From NCBI GenBank assembly GCA_020073445.1, contig JAIQFE010000027.1, positions 23,879 through 87,878 on the forward strand: DNA of 64,000 nucleotides, in the 5' to 3' direction. The translations under genes were made by a program, and so were the position numbers. Within the stretch, counting starts at the first letter, position 1, and every line of letters begins with the position of its first letter. Under the pieces are notes generated by a model. That model saw nothing but the letters and a program-made list of their open reading frames with translations, had not been told where the DNA came from and did not search any database. Shown one piece after another: positions 41,668-51,373 of this stretch. This stretch comes from Terriglobia bacterium. GTDB taxonomy: Bacteria > Acidobacteriota > Terriglobia > Bryobacterales > Bryobacteraceae.

Positions 41668-41982
41668 ATGATGCTCCAACTCGTCCTGGCATACCTCTTC
41701 GCCGCTGGCATGGGTATTACTGTCGTTTACATGGCGCGGCAGAATCGAAAACAGGGATGGCAGCGTCCCGCCCCGAAGTGGTTTGGGGTGGAACTTGAAA
41801 CTCGCGAGCCAGCGACACCCGCGGCGCTTGGTATCAAATCCGACGCCGGCGACCTTCTGCCGGAACTTCTCCAGCTCAACCGCGAGCTTGCGGCGCACGG
41901 AACTCCCATTCGACCGCAAGTCGAATCCCCCGAAGTCCAATCCGCCGAATCCCCAGAGCTGGTGTCGACCCGACGCTCATAG
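41668..41982 (+). CDS. Small membrane-anchored protein of unknown function
   Basis: 104 residues. The first 22 (MMLQLVLAYLFAAGMGITVVYM) form a membrane anchor; a basic patch RQNRKQGWQR follows, then an acidic, flexible tail ending in Glu/Ser/Pro-rich repeats (VESPEVQSAESPE). No family recognised. It lies divergently from the WecA-like gene and 29 bp before the next small gene, with which it may be cotranscribed. Confidence 0.55.
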   Translation: MMLQLVLAYLFAAGMGITVVYMARQNRKQGWQRPAPKWFGVELETREPATPAALGIKSDAGDLLPELLQLNRELAAHGTPIRPQVESPEVQSAESPELVSTRRS

Positions 41983-42011
41983 AATCGGGCCGCCGGTTAT
42001 AATAGGCGGCG

Positions 42012-42314
42012 ATGAGCGATGGTTCTGCCGCAGCGGTGCGGGATTTAAGCCAACCCGAAGGTGCCGATAGAAACGGCAGTGTGATTTCCGCCGATGTCGA
42101 TTGGGCTGAACTCGAACTGGAGGACGGCGGCCCGTCGATCTCCGGGGGCACTCTTGTCGGAATCCAGACCAGTCAAACGATCTATCTGGGACATGTGGAG
42201 AGTGAGGAAACGCTAGGCAACCGCCAGCGCCTGCGTGTTCGCGTGGACCATTGGCTGGCTCTCCAGGACGTCTCTTCCCTTCAGAAGCTCTGGAGCCAAG
42301 AGCCATCCGGCTAA
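42012..42314 (+). CDS. Small protein of unknown function
   Basis: 100 residues, soluble. After a variable first third, the segment VDWAELELEDGGPSISGGTL and VGIQTSQTIYLGHVE, then QRLRVRVDHWLALQDVSSLQ, looks like a compact beta barrel. A distant PilZ-like fold crossed my mind, but the RxxxR and D/NxSxxG motifs are not present in order. The ATG follows a GGCGGCG stretch. The 3' end overlaps the convergent glycosyltransferase gene by 4 bp. Confidence 0.55.
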   Translation: MSDGSAAAVRDLSQPEGADRNGSVISADVDWAELELEDGGPSISGGTLVGIQTSQTIYLGHVESEETLGNRQRLRVRVDHWLALQDVSSLQKLWSQEPSG

Positions 42315-43486
42315 TCCGCTGGCTTCTCCGCTCCCACTCTCGTTCGCTTCCACAAACGCTGGGGCGACACTAGAAACACCGAAATCGAACATAACGACGC
42401 CGCCAGCATGACCAGAATGGTCCGTGCCGGCGAGGTGACTCGCTTCAACGCCGAGCCTTGAGGCAGGAGGGAATCGAGAGCGGCCAGCGCGAGAAAGGCC
42501 GCCGCAGACGCCAGGACCCCTTCCCGCCACGGAGAAGGCAACCACAACGCGCTCCCCAGCGCCACTAGCGCGAGCCAGGGCAGCGCCAGCCGCCCGACCT
42601 TGTGCGATACGAAGTGCAGCCACATGCGGTCCCGCCAGCCGAGCAGCTCCGGCCGGCGAACCAAGGTCTGCCACAGGCCGGCCAAAGTGCGCATGCGGCG
42701 CTCGAATTCCGATCCGAGCGGCGACGCCAGATCGTACGCCTTGGCCTCGGCATCCAGAATCATCCGATAGCCCCGGAAGAAAGCGCCCAGCGGAAACGCG
42801 GCGTCGTCGCCCAGGGTATCCGGCGGAATCGGTTCCACCAGTTTCCGCGGCATGGCATAAACGCACCCAGTCGCTCCGAAGATCGAATCGATCTGGGTCA
42901 TTTGCTTGCGGGCCCATACCTCATAGCGCCAGTACAGTCCCATATCGGCTTCTTCCTGGCGGTCGCCTGTAACGATGTGAAGTTCGCCGGTGACGCTGCC
43001 GACGCTCGGATCGGCCAGACACGCCACCAGATGACGTAGGCAGTCCGGCGCCAATCTTTGCCGGACGTCGGTGAAGAACAAAATCTCTCCGTGTGCCTCG
43101 GCGATGCCGGCGTTCAGCGCCGCGCTCTTGCCGCCTTTGGGGACCCGCAGCAGGCGAACACCGGACGAGGCAAATTCGCCGGCGATGCTGTCGGTTGCGT
43201 CCGTGGAACCGTCGGAAATGACCAGGACTTCAAGCAGCTCTCTGGGGTACTCCAGGGCGAGAATCGATTCCAGTTTCTGGCGCAGGAACGCCTCTCCGTT
43301 GTATACCGGCAGGAGAACCGTGACCGGCCGAACCCGCGCCGGATCTTTGGCGATCCGGGGCCGGTGACGCCACGGAAATACGGCGAGCAGCAAAGGATAG
43401 CCGAAGAGGAAGTAGAGCACCAGGCTCACCGAGAGCACAAACACAACCGTCGCGCTAGCGTGCATTGCGATCCCGCAAGATGTCAT
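42311..43486 (-). CDS. Membrane GT2 glycosyltransferase
   Basis: 391 residues. One N-terminal helix (about 10-34) is followed by a GT2 domain: VTVLLPVYNGEAFLRQKLES, LEVLVISDGSTDATDSIA and FFTDVRQRLAPD, where the usual DxD reads TDV. GDDAAFPLGAFFRGYRMILD contains the acidic acceptor-site motif, with ERRMRTLAGLWQTL as the QxxRW counterpart, and three C-terminal helices follow. It resembles hyaluronan/cellulose-synthase-like enzymes that build or export surface glycans. Product unknown. Confidence 0.87.
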   Translation of the reverse strand: MTSCGIAMHASATVVFVLSVSLVLYFLFGYPLLLAVFPWRHRPRIAKDPARVRPVTVLLPVYNGEAFLRQKLESILALEYPRELLEVLVISDGSTDATDSIAGEFASSGVRLLRVPKGGKSAALNAGIAEAHGEILFFTDVRQRLAPDCLRHLVACLADPSVGSVTGELHIVTGDRQEEADMGLYWRYEVWARKQMTQIDSIFGATGCVYAMPRKLVEPIPPDTLGDDAAFPLGAFFRGYRMILDAEAKAYDLASPLGSEFERRMRTLAGLWQTLVRRPELLGWRDRMWLHFVSHKVGRLALPWLALVALGSALWLPSPWREGVLASAAAFLALAALDSLLPQGSALKRVTSPARTILVMLAASLCSISVFLVSPQRLWKRTRVGAEKPAD

Positions 43487-43634
43487 CTTATCGTAAAGTC
43501 CATGGATCCACTCTCACGAATGAGGCTCAAGGTTTCGTGGTTCGGCTCACCTGATGCGGCGCGGACGGCGCCCCCCCATTCACGTAGTAGACTTGGGTGT
43601 CGGGAACGAAGTTGAAGGAACCAGTCGAATTTCC

Positions 43635-44474
43635 ATGAGCTTGGCCGAGTTTGTCTATACGGTACTTCTGAGCCCTCCCCCCCTGAAGAAAGGAGCAAAC
43701 TGGCTCATCCGGAGGATGCTGCCGGAACGCCTCGACTACAACGGTCTGACTCTGGCCCTGAACCCGCGTGACCCCGTTGTTTCCGGGGCGCTCCTCTTTC
43801 GAGTCTATGAAAACGTGGAGCTGCGGACCTATGGGCAGCTTCTGGAGTCGGGGATGGTAGTGGTAGACATTGGCGCCAACATCGGACTGTATTCCGCGAT
43901 AGCGGCAAAACGCGTCGGTCCGTCGGGACGGGTCATCGCGCTGGAACCCGATCCCGAGAGTTTCTCATTCCTGGGGAAAACCATCCAATACAACGCCTTC
44001 CAGAATGTCGAACCCCATCAGATGGCTGCGTCCGCCCAGGGCGGCAGGGTCCCGCTGTTCCGCAACCCGGATAATCGTGGCGACAGTCGCCTGTATCGCG
44101 ATCCGATGCTGAAGGATTCCATAGACATCACCACGGTGGCGCTCGACGATCTGCTGGCGCAGAAAGGCATCCAGCATGTCGACGTGATCAAGATTGACGT
44201 TCAGGGTGCCGAAGGCCTGGTTCTGGCTGGAGCACGGGAGACGCTGCGCCGTTCTCCGCGCCTGTCGCTGATGATGGAGTTTTGGCCTTACGGGCTGAAG
44301 CAGACTGGACACGACGCCAAGGCCATCCTCCAACAGCTTCACGCCGACGGATTCACACTTTTCGAGATGACCAAGGATTTGCTCCCGTTACCCTCTGCCA
44401 GCAGTTGGGATCAACTAATCGCCAGGAACTCCGGCCGCCAATACACAAATCTTCTGGCCCGGAAACTGGCGTAA
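43635..44474 (+). CDS. FkbM-family methyltransferase
   Basis: 279 residues from the ATG at 43635 (MSLAEFVYTVLLSPPPLKK); the frame is open to 43554 but that part is not conserved. The SAM-binding motif VVDIGANIGLYSAIAAKRVG at about 75-95 and GRVIALEPDPESFSFLGKTI are typical, as is HVDVIKIDVQGAEGLVLAGA. FkbM enzymes O-methylate sugars or polyketides; here a methylated glycan is likely. It is the only plus-strand gene between 42314 and 53164. Confidence 0.9.
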   Translation: MSLAEFVYTVLLSPPPLKKGANWLIRRMLPERLDYNGLTLALNPRDPVVSGALLFRVYENVELRTYGQLLESGMVVVDIGANIGLYSAIAAKRVGPSGRVIALEPDPESFSFLGKTIQYNAFQNVEPHQMAASAQGGRVPLFRNPDNRGDSRLYRDPMLKDSIDITTVALDDLLAQKGIQHVDVIKIDVQGAEGLVLAGARETLRRSPRLSLMMEFWPYGLKQTGHDAKAILQQLHADGFTLFEMTKDLLPLPSASSWDQLIARNSGRQYTNLLARKLA

Positions 44475-44501
44475 CCGGGAAAGCGCCGCGATACACATGG
44501 G

Positions 44502-45644
44502 CTAGTAGGCGAGGCGCCGGCGCCTTCTCTGGATCTGCCAAACCAGCATCGAACTCATGAAGTAATTCCACAGGGAACCAACCGCCACACCGGTCAGCAC
44601 CGCCGCGGCCTGGTTGAATCCGCTCTGGCGCAGAGCGGTGGCCAGTTCCACGTTTGCAAACAAGCCGATGCTGCACGCTAGATAAAATACACCCAGGCCC
44701 TTCAGCAAACCCCATCCCCGGAGGCGAAACTTACGGAAGGTGAACTGGTTGTTCATCCAGTAGTTCGCGGTCATGACGACGACACCAGAGATCGCCAGAG
44801 CCACAGGAAGGGTGAGTCCCAGTCCTTCCGATAGCAAGTCGAAAAGGACCAGATTCAAGACCAAGCCCACCAGGCCGACCATGCCAAACAGAACAAACCG
44901 TGGCGGCACGTAGTTCCCCATCAGTTTGTCGAGCAGCAGCTCCAGGTATTCCAGGCTGACCAGCAAATCCAGCTTGCTGGAACCGTGCACCCGGCTTCGA
45001 AACGTGTACCCAACCTCGCCGAATCGCACCGGCTGCGGTGCGGACGCCAGCAGATCGAGAAGAATCTTGTAACCGGTGCCACTCAGGGTACGAACCACCT
45101 GCAGCAGGAAGCGGCGGTCCAGAACAAAGAAGCCGCTCATCGGGTCGCTGATGTTCTCGCGATAGATCGCCCGGCTGAGAAGGCGCCCCGTGTCGCTGAT
45201 CGCCCGGCGAGATGCGGCAAAGTCTCCCGTGCTTCCACCCTCCGCATGGCGGGTTCCGATCACGATATCCAGCTTTTCGGTCTTAAGCCGCTCCAGCATC
45301 TGCGGCAAGATTTTTTCATCATGCTGGAGATCGCAATCCATCACCGCCAAATACGGGGCATGGGAAGCCATCATGCCCTCGATACATGCGGAAGCCAGTC
45401 CGTAGCGATTGATGCGCTGAATGACGCGAAGTTCAGGATATCGGGCGGACAAGCTCCGAGCCAGGTCGGCAGTCCCGTCCTCGGAATCGTCATCCACCAG
45501 GATCACCTCGTAGAAGATTCCGTGGAGGCTGGCCCGAAGCGCGTCCAGGACCGGCTCGACATTGCCACGTTCGTTGAATGCCGGAAGGACGATGCCGAGC
45601 TCTGGTGTCATCGCCCCTTCAGGCGCGGGGTTAGGCCGGCTCAC
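44502..45644 (-). CDS. Dolichyl-phosphate-mannose-synthase-like GT2 fused to a GtrA domain
   Basis: 380 residues from a GTG at 45644, or 369 from an ATG at 45611. GT2 domain 1-235: LGIVLPAFNERGNVEPVLDA, EVILVDDDSEDGTADLARSL, YLAVMDCDLQHDEKILPQML and IVIGTRHAEGGSTGD. After that a GtrA-like four-helix domain (about 245-370): FGMVGLVGLVLNLVLFDLL and ANYWMNNQFTFRKF. Such fusions make polyprenyl-phosphate sugars and help flip them, supplying donors to periplasmic GT39-like enzymes. One is encoded just upstream at 45710. Confidence 0.9.
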   Translation of the reverse strand: MSRPNPAPEGAMTPELGIVLPAFNERGNVEPVLDALRASLHGIFYEVILVDDDSEDGTADLARSLSARYPELRVIQRINRYGLASACIEGMMASHAPYLAVMDCDLQHDEKILPQMLERLKTEKLDIVIGTRHAEGGSTGDFAASRRAISDTGRLLSRAIYRENISDPMSGFFVLDRRFLLQVVRTLSGTGYKILLDLLASAPQPVRFGEVGYTFRSRVHGSSKLDLLVSLEYLELLLDKLMGNYVPPRFVLFGMVGLVGLVLNLVLFDLLSEGLGLTLPVALAISGVVVMTANYWMNNQFTFRKFRLRGWGLLKGLGVFYLACSIGLFANVELATALRQSGFNQAAAVLTGVAVGSLWNYFMSSMLVWQIQRRRRRLAY

Positions 45645-45709
45645 AAGGCTCCAGTATATCTATGAATAGTACGCGCAGATCGTTTTTTGTGCTCATGAAA
45701 ACCGCCCGA

Positions 45710-47293
45710 CTAAGGGAGCTGAACTTTGGAAAGCGTAAGGGCTCCGATTACGCTCAGTGGCTGGATCCGAGCGTTGGTCCGCCTAAGGTACTCGGGTAGC
45801 CACTCCTGAGGTTCTCCGCCGGACAACAGAATGAATTCCCGGTTTGCCCGCAAGAAGTCGGGCGCGTACGGGACATGAATGCCTTCATAGGGCTGCAACT
45901 TCAGGAATCCAGCGTCGTTGGTATCGGTTCCAGATAAGCGCAAAGCCGATTCCCGGTCCTCGAGGTAAAAGAGAGAAGATTTGTGCTTTGGGCTGGCGTA
46001 ATGGAAGGCCTGAAGGTACACGTGGGCGCCGGAGACCACAACGGAGTTACCCGCGTCTATCATCTGAAAAACGGATGCCATACTTTTGTTCATCGAAGAG
46101 CCAGGCGTCTCACCGGAGGCCAGCGCCGAATGCTTGTGGAACGTCGCCGGAACTTCGTTCCAGATCAATGCCAAGGTCAGAACCGCCGCAACCGTGAAGG
46201 CAAATTTGCGGTTCCACGCCGCCAACAGCCAGCCGCTGAGCACCGCTACCCCAATGGTGGACGCGAGGACGTATCGCGGGGTGAATACACCGGTGGTCAA
46301 CATGCCCACCAAACCGGTTACCAAGGGGAGCAGCAGAAAGGCGAACGCCAGCAGCAATTCAGGCCGGGGCCAGGAAAGAGGCTTGGGGGTCTTTCGCCAC
46401 CGCACGACCATGCCGCATGCCGCAAGGATCAAGACTGAGAGCAGGAACACTTCGCCCAGCCCGATTTCTCGACCACTGCGAAGTCGCGCAAAGCGAAAGG
46501 CGCTGAGTTGCGGCGACGAAAAAATGAAAACATAAGCGGCTCCGATTGACTTCGGCGAGGAACGCGCCCAGAACGCTCCAGAGAATGTGCTGCTGGCTGC
46601 TCTGACAAGCGGGAGTGCAATCAGTACTGGAATCAGCGCAAGGGGAAGGGTCAGCAGGAATGGCCAGTCCAGCTTGCGAACCCGGATTCCTTCCAGCAAG
46701 TCGGCCAATCCGAACATCATTACGCCGAGGACGGCATAGTAGTGCAGCGAACATGCGAAAGCCAGGCACAGGATCAAGAAAACCAATATGACCGGAGATC
46801 TGCTCCCGTGCTTTCGATGCTGCCACAGGATCGCGGCTAGCCCGAACGCTCCCAGCAGCGCGCCGTACGGCCTTGCCTCGGATGCGTAGTAAAGGGTTTC
46901 AGACGAGGCAAGAACCGCGGCCGCCAGTAAGCCGGACAACGGTCCCAATGCACGCCACACGAAAACCGCGACGCTTCCCACGAACACAAGAAATCCGATC
47001 AGGGCCGGCAACCGCAAGCCAAACTCTTCGCTCACCGCTAACCGGCGTGTGGATGCCTCCATGATGTAAAAGAGGGGCGGATTCGTTTCCACCGCGTGTG
47101 TCAAAGCGTCCCAGATTCTTGCCGGGGATTCCAATCGGCTTACCGCCGCCGTGTAAACCTCGTCGTGCCACAGAGGACGGTATCCCGCCGTGGCGTACGC
47201 CGAAAGGGCCGCAATCAGAACAAGCGAACAGGTCCATACTGCCAGCACGATTCTGGTCCGTTTCGACTCGCCCGTTGGCTGACTATAGTCCAT
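45710..47293 (-). CDS. GT39/ArnT-like polytopic glycosyltransferase
   Basis: About 527 residues from the ATG at 47293, where GGAG lies 7 nt upstream; an earlier start at 47326 is possible. Roughly eleven membrane helices. The first periplasmic loop has LWHDEVYTAAV, the acidic pair conserved in PMT/ArnT-type enzymes, and NPPLFYIMEASTRRLAVSEE follows as in that fold. It would use a polyprenyl-phosphate sugar to modify a glycan outside the membrane. Overlaps the upstream GT4 gene by 11 bp. Confidence 0.85.
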   Translation of the reverse strand: MDYSQPTGESKRTRIVLAVWTCSLVLIAALSAYATAGYRPLWHDEVYTAAVSRLESPARIWDALTHAVETNPPLFYIMEASTRRLAVSEEFGLRLPALIGFLVFVGSVAVFVWRALGPLSGLLAAAVLASSETLYYASEARPYGALLGAFGLAAILWQHRKHGSRSPVILVFLILCLAFACSLHYYAVLGVMMFGLADLLEGIRVRKLDWPFLLTLPLALIPVLIALPLVRAASSTFSGAFWARSSPKSIGAAYVFIFSSPQLSAFRFARLRSGREIGLGEVFLLSVLILAACGMVVRWRKTPKPLSWPRPELLLAFAFLLLPLVTGLVGMLTTGVFTPRYVLASTIGVAVLSGWLLAAWNRKFAFTVAAVLTLALIWNEVPATFHKHSALASGETPGSSMNKSMASVFQMIDAGNSVVVSGAHVYLQAFHYASPKHKSSLFYLEDRESALRLSGTDTNDAGFLKLQPYEGIHVPYAPDFLRANREFILLSGGEPQEWLPEYLRRTNARIQPLSVIGALTLSKVQLP

Positions 47294-48491
47294 TCCGTTC
47301 TCCGCCGCAGAGCCGCTGCATGACATTGGAAACCAAGCCTCGGAAGCGGTCCATTCCGAGATTGGCTTCCGCGAAGCGGCGTGCGTTCGCCGCCATTCGA
47401 CTCAGTTCGCCCGGATGAGAGCTAAGATAACGCAGGCGCTCCGCCCAAGCCTCCATCGAAGCGTCCGGAGGAATCAGGAACCCGGTCTCCCCGTCGCGCA
47501 CCATATCGCGAATCCCGCCGACGTCGTTGGCCATGCAAGGCACGCCCGTGGAGAGGGCCTCGGCCAGCACCTGCGGCATAAAATCCTGCTGCGTGGGCAG
47601 GATGAACAGATCGGCGGCGCGATAGACTTCGATGAGTTGATCCCGGTCGCGATCGCGCAGCCATGTGACCCCCTTAGGCAGCGGCCGGCGTTCGAGACCC
47701 GGATCGCGCGATGCGATGGTGAGGACAAAATCATCGGACAGATGCTCGGCATACAGCCGCAGCAGAAAATCGCCGCCCTTGCGAAGAAAATCGTTGCCCA
47801 CGAACAGCAGTCTCAGGGGGCGCGAGTAGACATGTGGGACCGGCGCCCACACATTCAGATCCTGGGGCTGCAGTGTCGCGAAACAGCGCTCGCGCGGAAT
47901 TCCGTAATCCCGCTCCAGTGAGGCGATGGTGTCCGATCCCGTCGGCAGGAAGAACCGGAAGTGCCGTGCCGCTCTTTTGAAGGGGCCGTCCTGCAACCAG
48001 TGTGCCAGCGATCTTCTCCATCCTCCCTGGCTGCGGTGTATGAGCTGGGTGTTTACGTTGGCCGGCACAGCATCCATCAAGGCGGCAGCCGGCAGGCGGC
48101 GAGCCAGATCCTGAAACTCGACGACGTATTCCCAGCAGTTCACCAGCAGTGCGTCGAATTGTTGGCCGAGTAAAGGGCCGACTTTGCGGCGAGCGACGGA
48201 TCGGGCCTCCCATGCATTGCTCAACTTGGCCCAGAGAGGGGCAGGATGGGTCTTATAGTCGTCCATGGTCACAAGGACAAATGTGGGCTCAATCCACTCT
48301 AGCCCCTGTAGCGCCTCCATCAGCCGCATCGCCGTCGGCTTGTTGCCGAGCAGAGTTGTCAGGATGCAAAGCGTTCTACAAGGAGGCATGTTATCGTTCG
48401 CTCGCGCGTCCAGACTCGTCATAAAGGGCCGGTCCAAGCCATCGGGCCGCTTGGGCAAGTCATTCAAGTAATGCAATTCTGTGTCCCTCAT
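47283..48491 (-). CDS. GT4 glycosyltransferase
   Basis: 402 residues from the ATG at 48491, three bases after the flippase stop; an ATG at 48389 (MPPCRTLCILTTLLG) would fit the Rossmann start better. The C-terminal half carries the GT4 donor-site signature: PLRLLFVGNDFLRKGGDFLL, LIEVYRAADLFILPTQQDFM and PQVLAEALSTGVPCMANDVG with GGIRDMVRDGETGFLIPP. Retaining transferase acting in the cytoplasm on the lipid-linked glycan. Substrate unknown. Confidence 0.88.
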   Translation of the reverse strand: MRDTELHYLNDLPKRPDGLDRPFMTSLDARANDNMPPCRTLCILTTLLGNKPTAMRLMEALQGLEWIEPTFVLVTMDDYKTHPAPLWAKLSNAWEARSVARRKVGPLLGQQFDALLVNCWEYVVEFQDLARRLPAAALMDAVPANVNTQLIHRSQGGWRRSLAHWLQDGPFKRAARHFRFFLPTGSDTIASLERDYGIPRERCFATLQPQDLNVWAPVPHVYSRPLRLLFVGNDFLRKGGDFLLRLYAEHLSDDFVLTIASRDPGLERRPLPKGVTWLRDRDRDQLIEVYRAADLFILPTQQDFMPQVLAEALSTGVPCMANDVGGIRDMVRDGETGFLIPPDASMEAWAERLRYLSSHPGELSRMAANARRFAEANLGMDRFRGLVSNVMQRLCGGERNGL

Positions 48492-48494
48492 GGC

Positions 48495-49994
48495 CTAGGC
48501 TGCCCCCGCAAGAAATTGCTTCTCCTTGCGCAAATTCCGCACAAAATGCACGTATCTGGAAATCCGGTCACGGAAGAACCCCAATAACACCGCGGCATAA
48601 GCCGCCCCACCCGCGGCCACTTGCAACACCAGGCTGACCGCAGGCGGCCAGTGCTCCGCTGCCAGCCAGGTCCGCACCGCGTACACCGTGACCACCATCA
48701 CGCTGCTGCCCGCAAGTCCCGGCAGCAGCGCGGCCGCGAACTGGCGCCAGGTAGTCTGCATCTTTCGCAACGCCGTCCAGACCACCGGGAGGACCGTCAG
48801 CGGCGAGAGCACAATCCAGGCCGCCGCCACTCCATTGGCTCCCTTCCAGCCGGCCGCCATGAAAAACGCAGCCGGCATTACCAGAAGATTCCACAGCGAC
48901 ATCCACATGGTGAAGCGGGTGGCACGTTGGGAAATCAACACCTGTTCCATCAAAGTCCCCAGGGTTCGCATGGTCATAAACAGAACCAGCCACCGGAGCA
49001 CGGGGACCACTCCGGCCCAACTGGGCCCCAAAATCAGATAGACGGCTTCCGGCCCAACCAGTCCGAGTCCGAGCATGAGGGGCAACTCAATCATGGTGAG
49101 TATTTCCGCCAGGTTGAGAAAGTACCGGCGCACCAGGGCGGTATCGCTCTGGACTCTGGCAAACAAGGGCCCGGTTGCCCGCATGATCAAGGAACTGATC
49201 TTTTCCGCGGGAGCGCTGGCGAGCGTGCTCGCCATGCGATAAACACCCAGGGCGGAATCGCCAAGTACGCGCCCCACCACCACGCCGTCAGCTTGCGTAT
49301 AGCAGGCCCACGCCAGCCGGGCAATGGCGGCCTGCCGGCCTAAGTTAATAGGAGCGCGAATGTCGTTCCACCGGGGAATGGCGAACGGAATCGGCTTCCA
49401 GTAAGAGACCAGCAGCGCGATGGTTAATCTCGATACTCCCACGCCAAGGACCAGGGACCAGTAGCCCAAACCGAACCAGGCCCCGGTGACCGTGGCCACC
49501 GACTGCACCAGAACCCCCACGGCATCTGAAAGCGAGAGACGCCGGTAATCCATATCGCGCTGCAATAGTCCCAGGGGGACCGCCTGAAACCCGATAATGA
49601 AGAACCCCAGATTGTTTACCAGGATCAAGCTCGTCAGACGTTCGATGTGAAAAAACCTGGCGATCAGCGGCGCAAAAAATACCGAAACAATGTAGGCCAG
49701 CGTGGCCAAGAGGCAGGAGAAAGTGTGTAATTGCGCCAGCGCTCCCCGTTCCAGTTCGCGCATTTGCAGCACAGCCGTGCCAACCCCGAATTCGGCGAGC
49801 ATGCCCGTGAGCAGCAAGGTATACGCGGCCATTTCCGCGATGCCGAAGTCGGATTTCGAGAGCAGCCGGGCCAGGATGAAAACGGACCCCCAGCTCAGCA
49901 ACTGCGTGACCCATTTGCCGCCGGCAGTCCAGGCGACGCCGCCGGCTAGGTGAACGTCCAGTTTGCGCGCGGCTTCGCCATTCTCCTGGCTCAT
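48495..49994 (-). CDS. Wzx-type polysaccharide flippase (MOP superfamily)
   Basis: 499 residues with about 12-14 hydrophobic segments. The opening LAGGVAWTAGGKWVTQLLSW and SVFILARLLSKSDFGIAEMA is typical of the lipopolysaccharide-exporter WzxC/Wzx group, as is LGDSALGVYRMASTLASAPA. It flips lipid-linked repeat units across the inner membrane. ATGA overlap with the upstream GT4 gene (49991-49994) places it in one operon with genes down to 44502. Confidence 0.92.
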   Translation of the reverse strand: MSQENGEAARKLDVHLAGGVAWTAGGKWVTQLLSWGSVFILARLLSKSDFGIAEMAAYTLLLTGMLAEFGVGTAVLQMRELERGALAQLHTFSCLLATLAYIVSVFFAPLIARFFHIERLTSLILVNNLGFFIIGFQAVPLGLLQRDMDYRRLSLSDAVGVLVQSVATVTGAWFGLGYWSLVLGVGVSRLTIALLVSYWKPIPFAIPRWNDIRAPINLGRQAAIARLAWACYTQADGVVVGRVLGDSALGVYRMASTLASAPAEKISSLIMRATGPLFARVQSDTALVRRYFLNLAEILTMIELPLMLGLGLVGPEAVYLILGPSWAGVVPVLRWLVLFMTMRTLGTLMEQVLISQRATRFTMWMSLWNLLVMPAAFFMAAGWKGANGVAAAWIVLSPLTVLPVVWTALRKMQTTWRQFAAALLPGLAGSSVMVVTVYAVRTWLAAEHWPPAVSLVLQVAAGGAAYAAVLLGFFRDRISRYVHFVRNLRKEKQFLAGAA

Positions 49995-51160
49995 TCGCCG
50001 CCTTTCACGGTCGCCTCTACCATGCGCGTGAACTGCTGTACGTAGGCTTTTTCGCTGAGCTCTCCGCGAGCCCGCTCGTACCCGTTTCCCCCCATCCGGC
50101 GGCGCAGCTCGCTTTTCGAAAGCAGTTCTCGCAGCCGCGCCTCGAGTGCACGGGAGTCGCCTCCCGGAAACACGAAGCCATTCTCGCCGTCACGGATCAT
50201 GTGCGGAATTCCACCCACGTCGGAACCAATCAGGGGGACGCCGGCCGCCATTCCCTCGATGAGCACCCGGCCCATTCCTTCGCACCGGCTAGGCAATACC
50301 AGGATCGCTGCTCCACTGATAACGGCGAGTGCTTCAGGATGCGTCCTTTCTTTCAAAACCTCGATTCGCGGCGCCCCGCCGATCAACTTGTGAAGTTCAT
50401 CCCCATCCGGAAAATATCCCAGAATCTTCAGCTTCACATGAGGGAAGTCCGGCGCCAGTCTGAGGAACGCTTCGATCAGAAGGTCCGCTCCCTTCAAATA
50501 CCACGGCGCGCCGACCATCAATACGTACATCTCCGATGCTTCGTCCCGGCGTTTCTCCACGATCGAGATAGGAACGAATTCATGAAACACGGAGTTCTTG
50601 ACGCCTCGCAGCAGCGGGTACATGGACAGCTGCCGCGGGAAAAGGAAGTGAGCCCGATCCGCCATCATCATCGACAAATGCAGGCAGGCATCCGAATATA
50701 GATGCATGAGCCGTTCTTTCCAATTCGGATGGGGCCGGTCCGTCAGGTAGATCAGGTTTGGAGCGGTTGCGATTTCGATGATGAGCTTGCCTCCGCTCAG
50801 CAGCTTCAGCAGTCCGGCGCAGACCCCCGTGGTCATGTGCGAATAGGCCACGATGCAATCGAAACGCCGCTGCCGGCAAAGCTCCAAGCCCTTCCGCAGG
50901 TAGAACCAGAAAGTGGCAACTCGCTGGCGAACGCCATGGTAGCGCCTGGATAAGTACCAATGATATCGGAATCGGCCAACCGTATGAACCGGATAAGACG
51001 CTGGTCCGAAAATGGCCTCCACCTCGTCAGGCGTGCGGAACCAGATGGGCTGTAGAACATCCCCTTCTAAGTCTTGGGAGAGTAGGTAAAATCGGTCGGT
51101 GTGGACGTCAGTAGGCGGGGGCACAAAGGTTGCATGAACATACAAGATTCGCATTGGCAT
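49991..51160 (-). CDS. GT4 glycosyltransferase
   Basis: 389 residues. N-terminal Rossmann half begins MRILYVHATFVPPPTDVHTD. Donor-site motifs are in the second half: LMVGAPWYLKGADLLIEAFL, LAVISGAAILVLPSRCEGMG and RVLIEGMAAGVPLIGSDVGG with HMIRDGENGFVFPGGD. First gene of a leftward run GT4-wzx-GT4-GT39-GT2/GtrA. Its second half is clearly related to the other GT4 enzymes here, the first half much less, as expected for different acceptors. Confidence 0.93.
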   Translation of the reverse strand: MPMRILYVHATFVPPPTDVHTDRFYLLSQDLEGDVLQPIWFRTPDEVEAIFGPASYPVHTVGRFRYHWYLSRRYHGVRQRVATFWFYLRKGLELCRQRRFDCIVAYSHMTTGVCAGLLKLLSGGKLIIEIATAPNLIYLTDRPHPNWKERLMHLYSDACLHLSMMMADRAHFLFPRQLSMYPLLRGVKNSVFHEFVPISIVEKRRDEASEMYVLMVGAPWYLKGADLLIEAFLRLAPDFPHVKLKILGYFPDGDELHKLIGGAPRIEVLKERTHPEALAVISGAAILVLPSRCEGMGRVLIEGMAAGVPLIGSDVGGIPHMIRDGENGFVFPGGDSRALEARLRELLSKSELRRRMGGNGYERARGELSEKAYVQQFTRMVEATVKGGE

Positions 51161-51312
51161 CCGTTGTGGTAGGCATCGCTCCGTTAACTCAGCGAGGGTC
51201 TTGCGGGATCCTGTCCCTCAAGTGCCCATCACCCCCGGCTCATATACTTATCGTATCGGCAGCGGATTGGGTTGTCCATAGAGATTCGGTCCTGGAGTCT
51301 TGGTCCTAGACC

Positions 51313-51333
51313 CGCGGCAAGCGGCTTGCCGCG
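51313..51333. repeat. Perfect 9-bp palindrome in the gap downstream of the deacetylase gene
   Basis: CGCGGCAAG-CGG-CTTGCCGCG forms a 9-pair stem with three loop bases, 40 bp past the deacetylase stop in the 213-bp gap before the next gene. There is no T-tract. It may terminate transcription or be a single REP-like unit. Confidence 0.5.
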
Positions 51334-51373
51334 TGGCTGGAACGTGGGTTTTCCCGGTGCGCAAATGCCTGGA

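Noticed and set aside
42012..42314. PilZ domain in the 100-residue protein
   Set aside because: The RxxxR and [DN]xSxxG motifs needed for c-di-GMP binding are not present in order.
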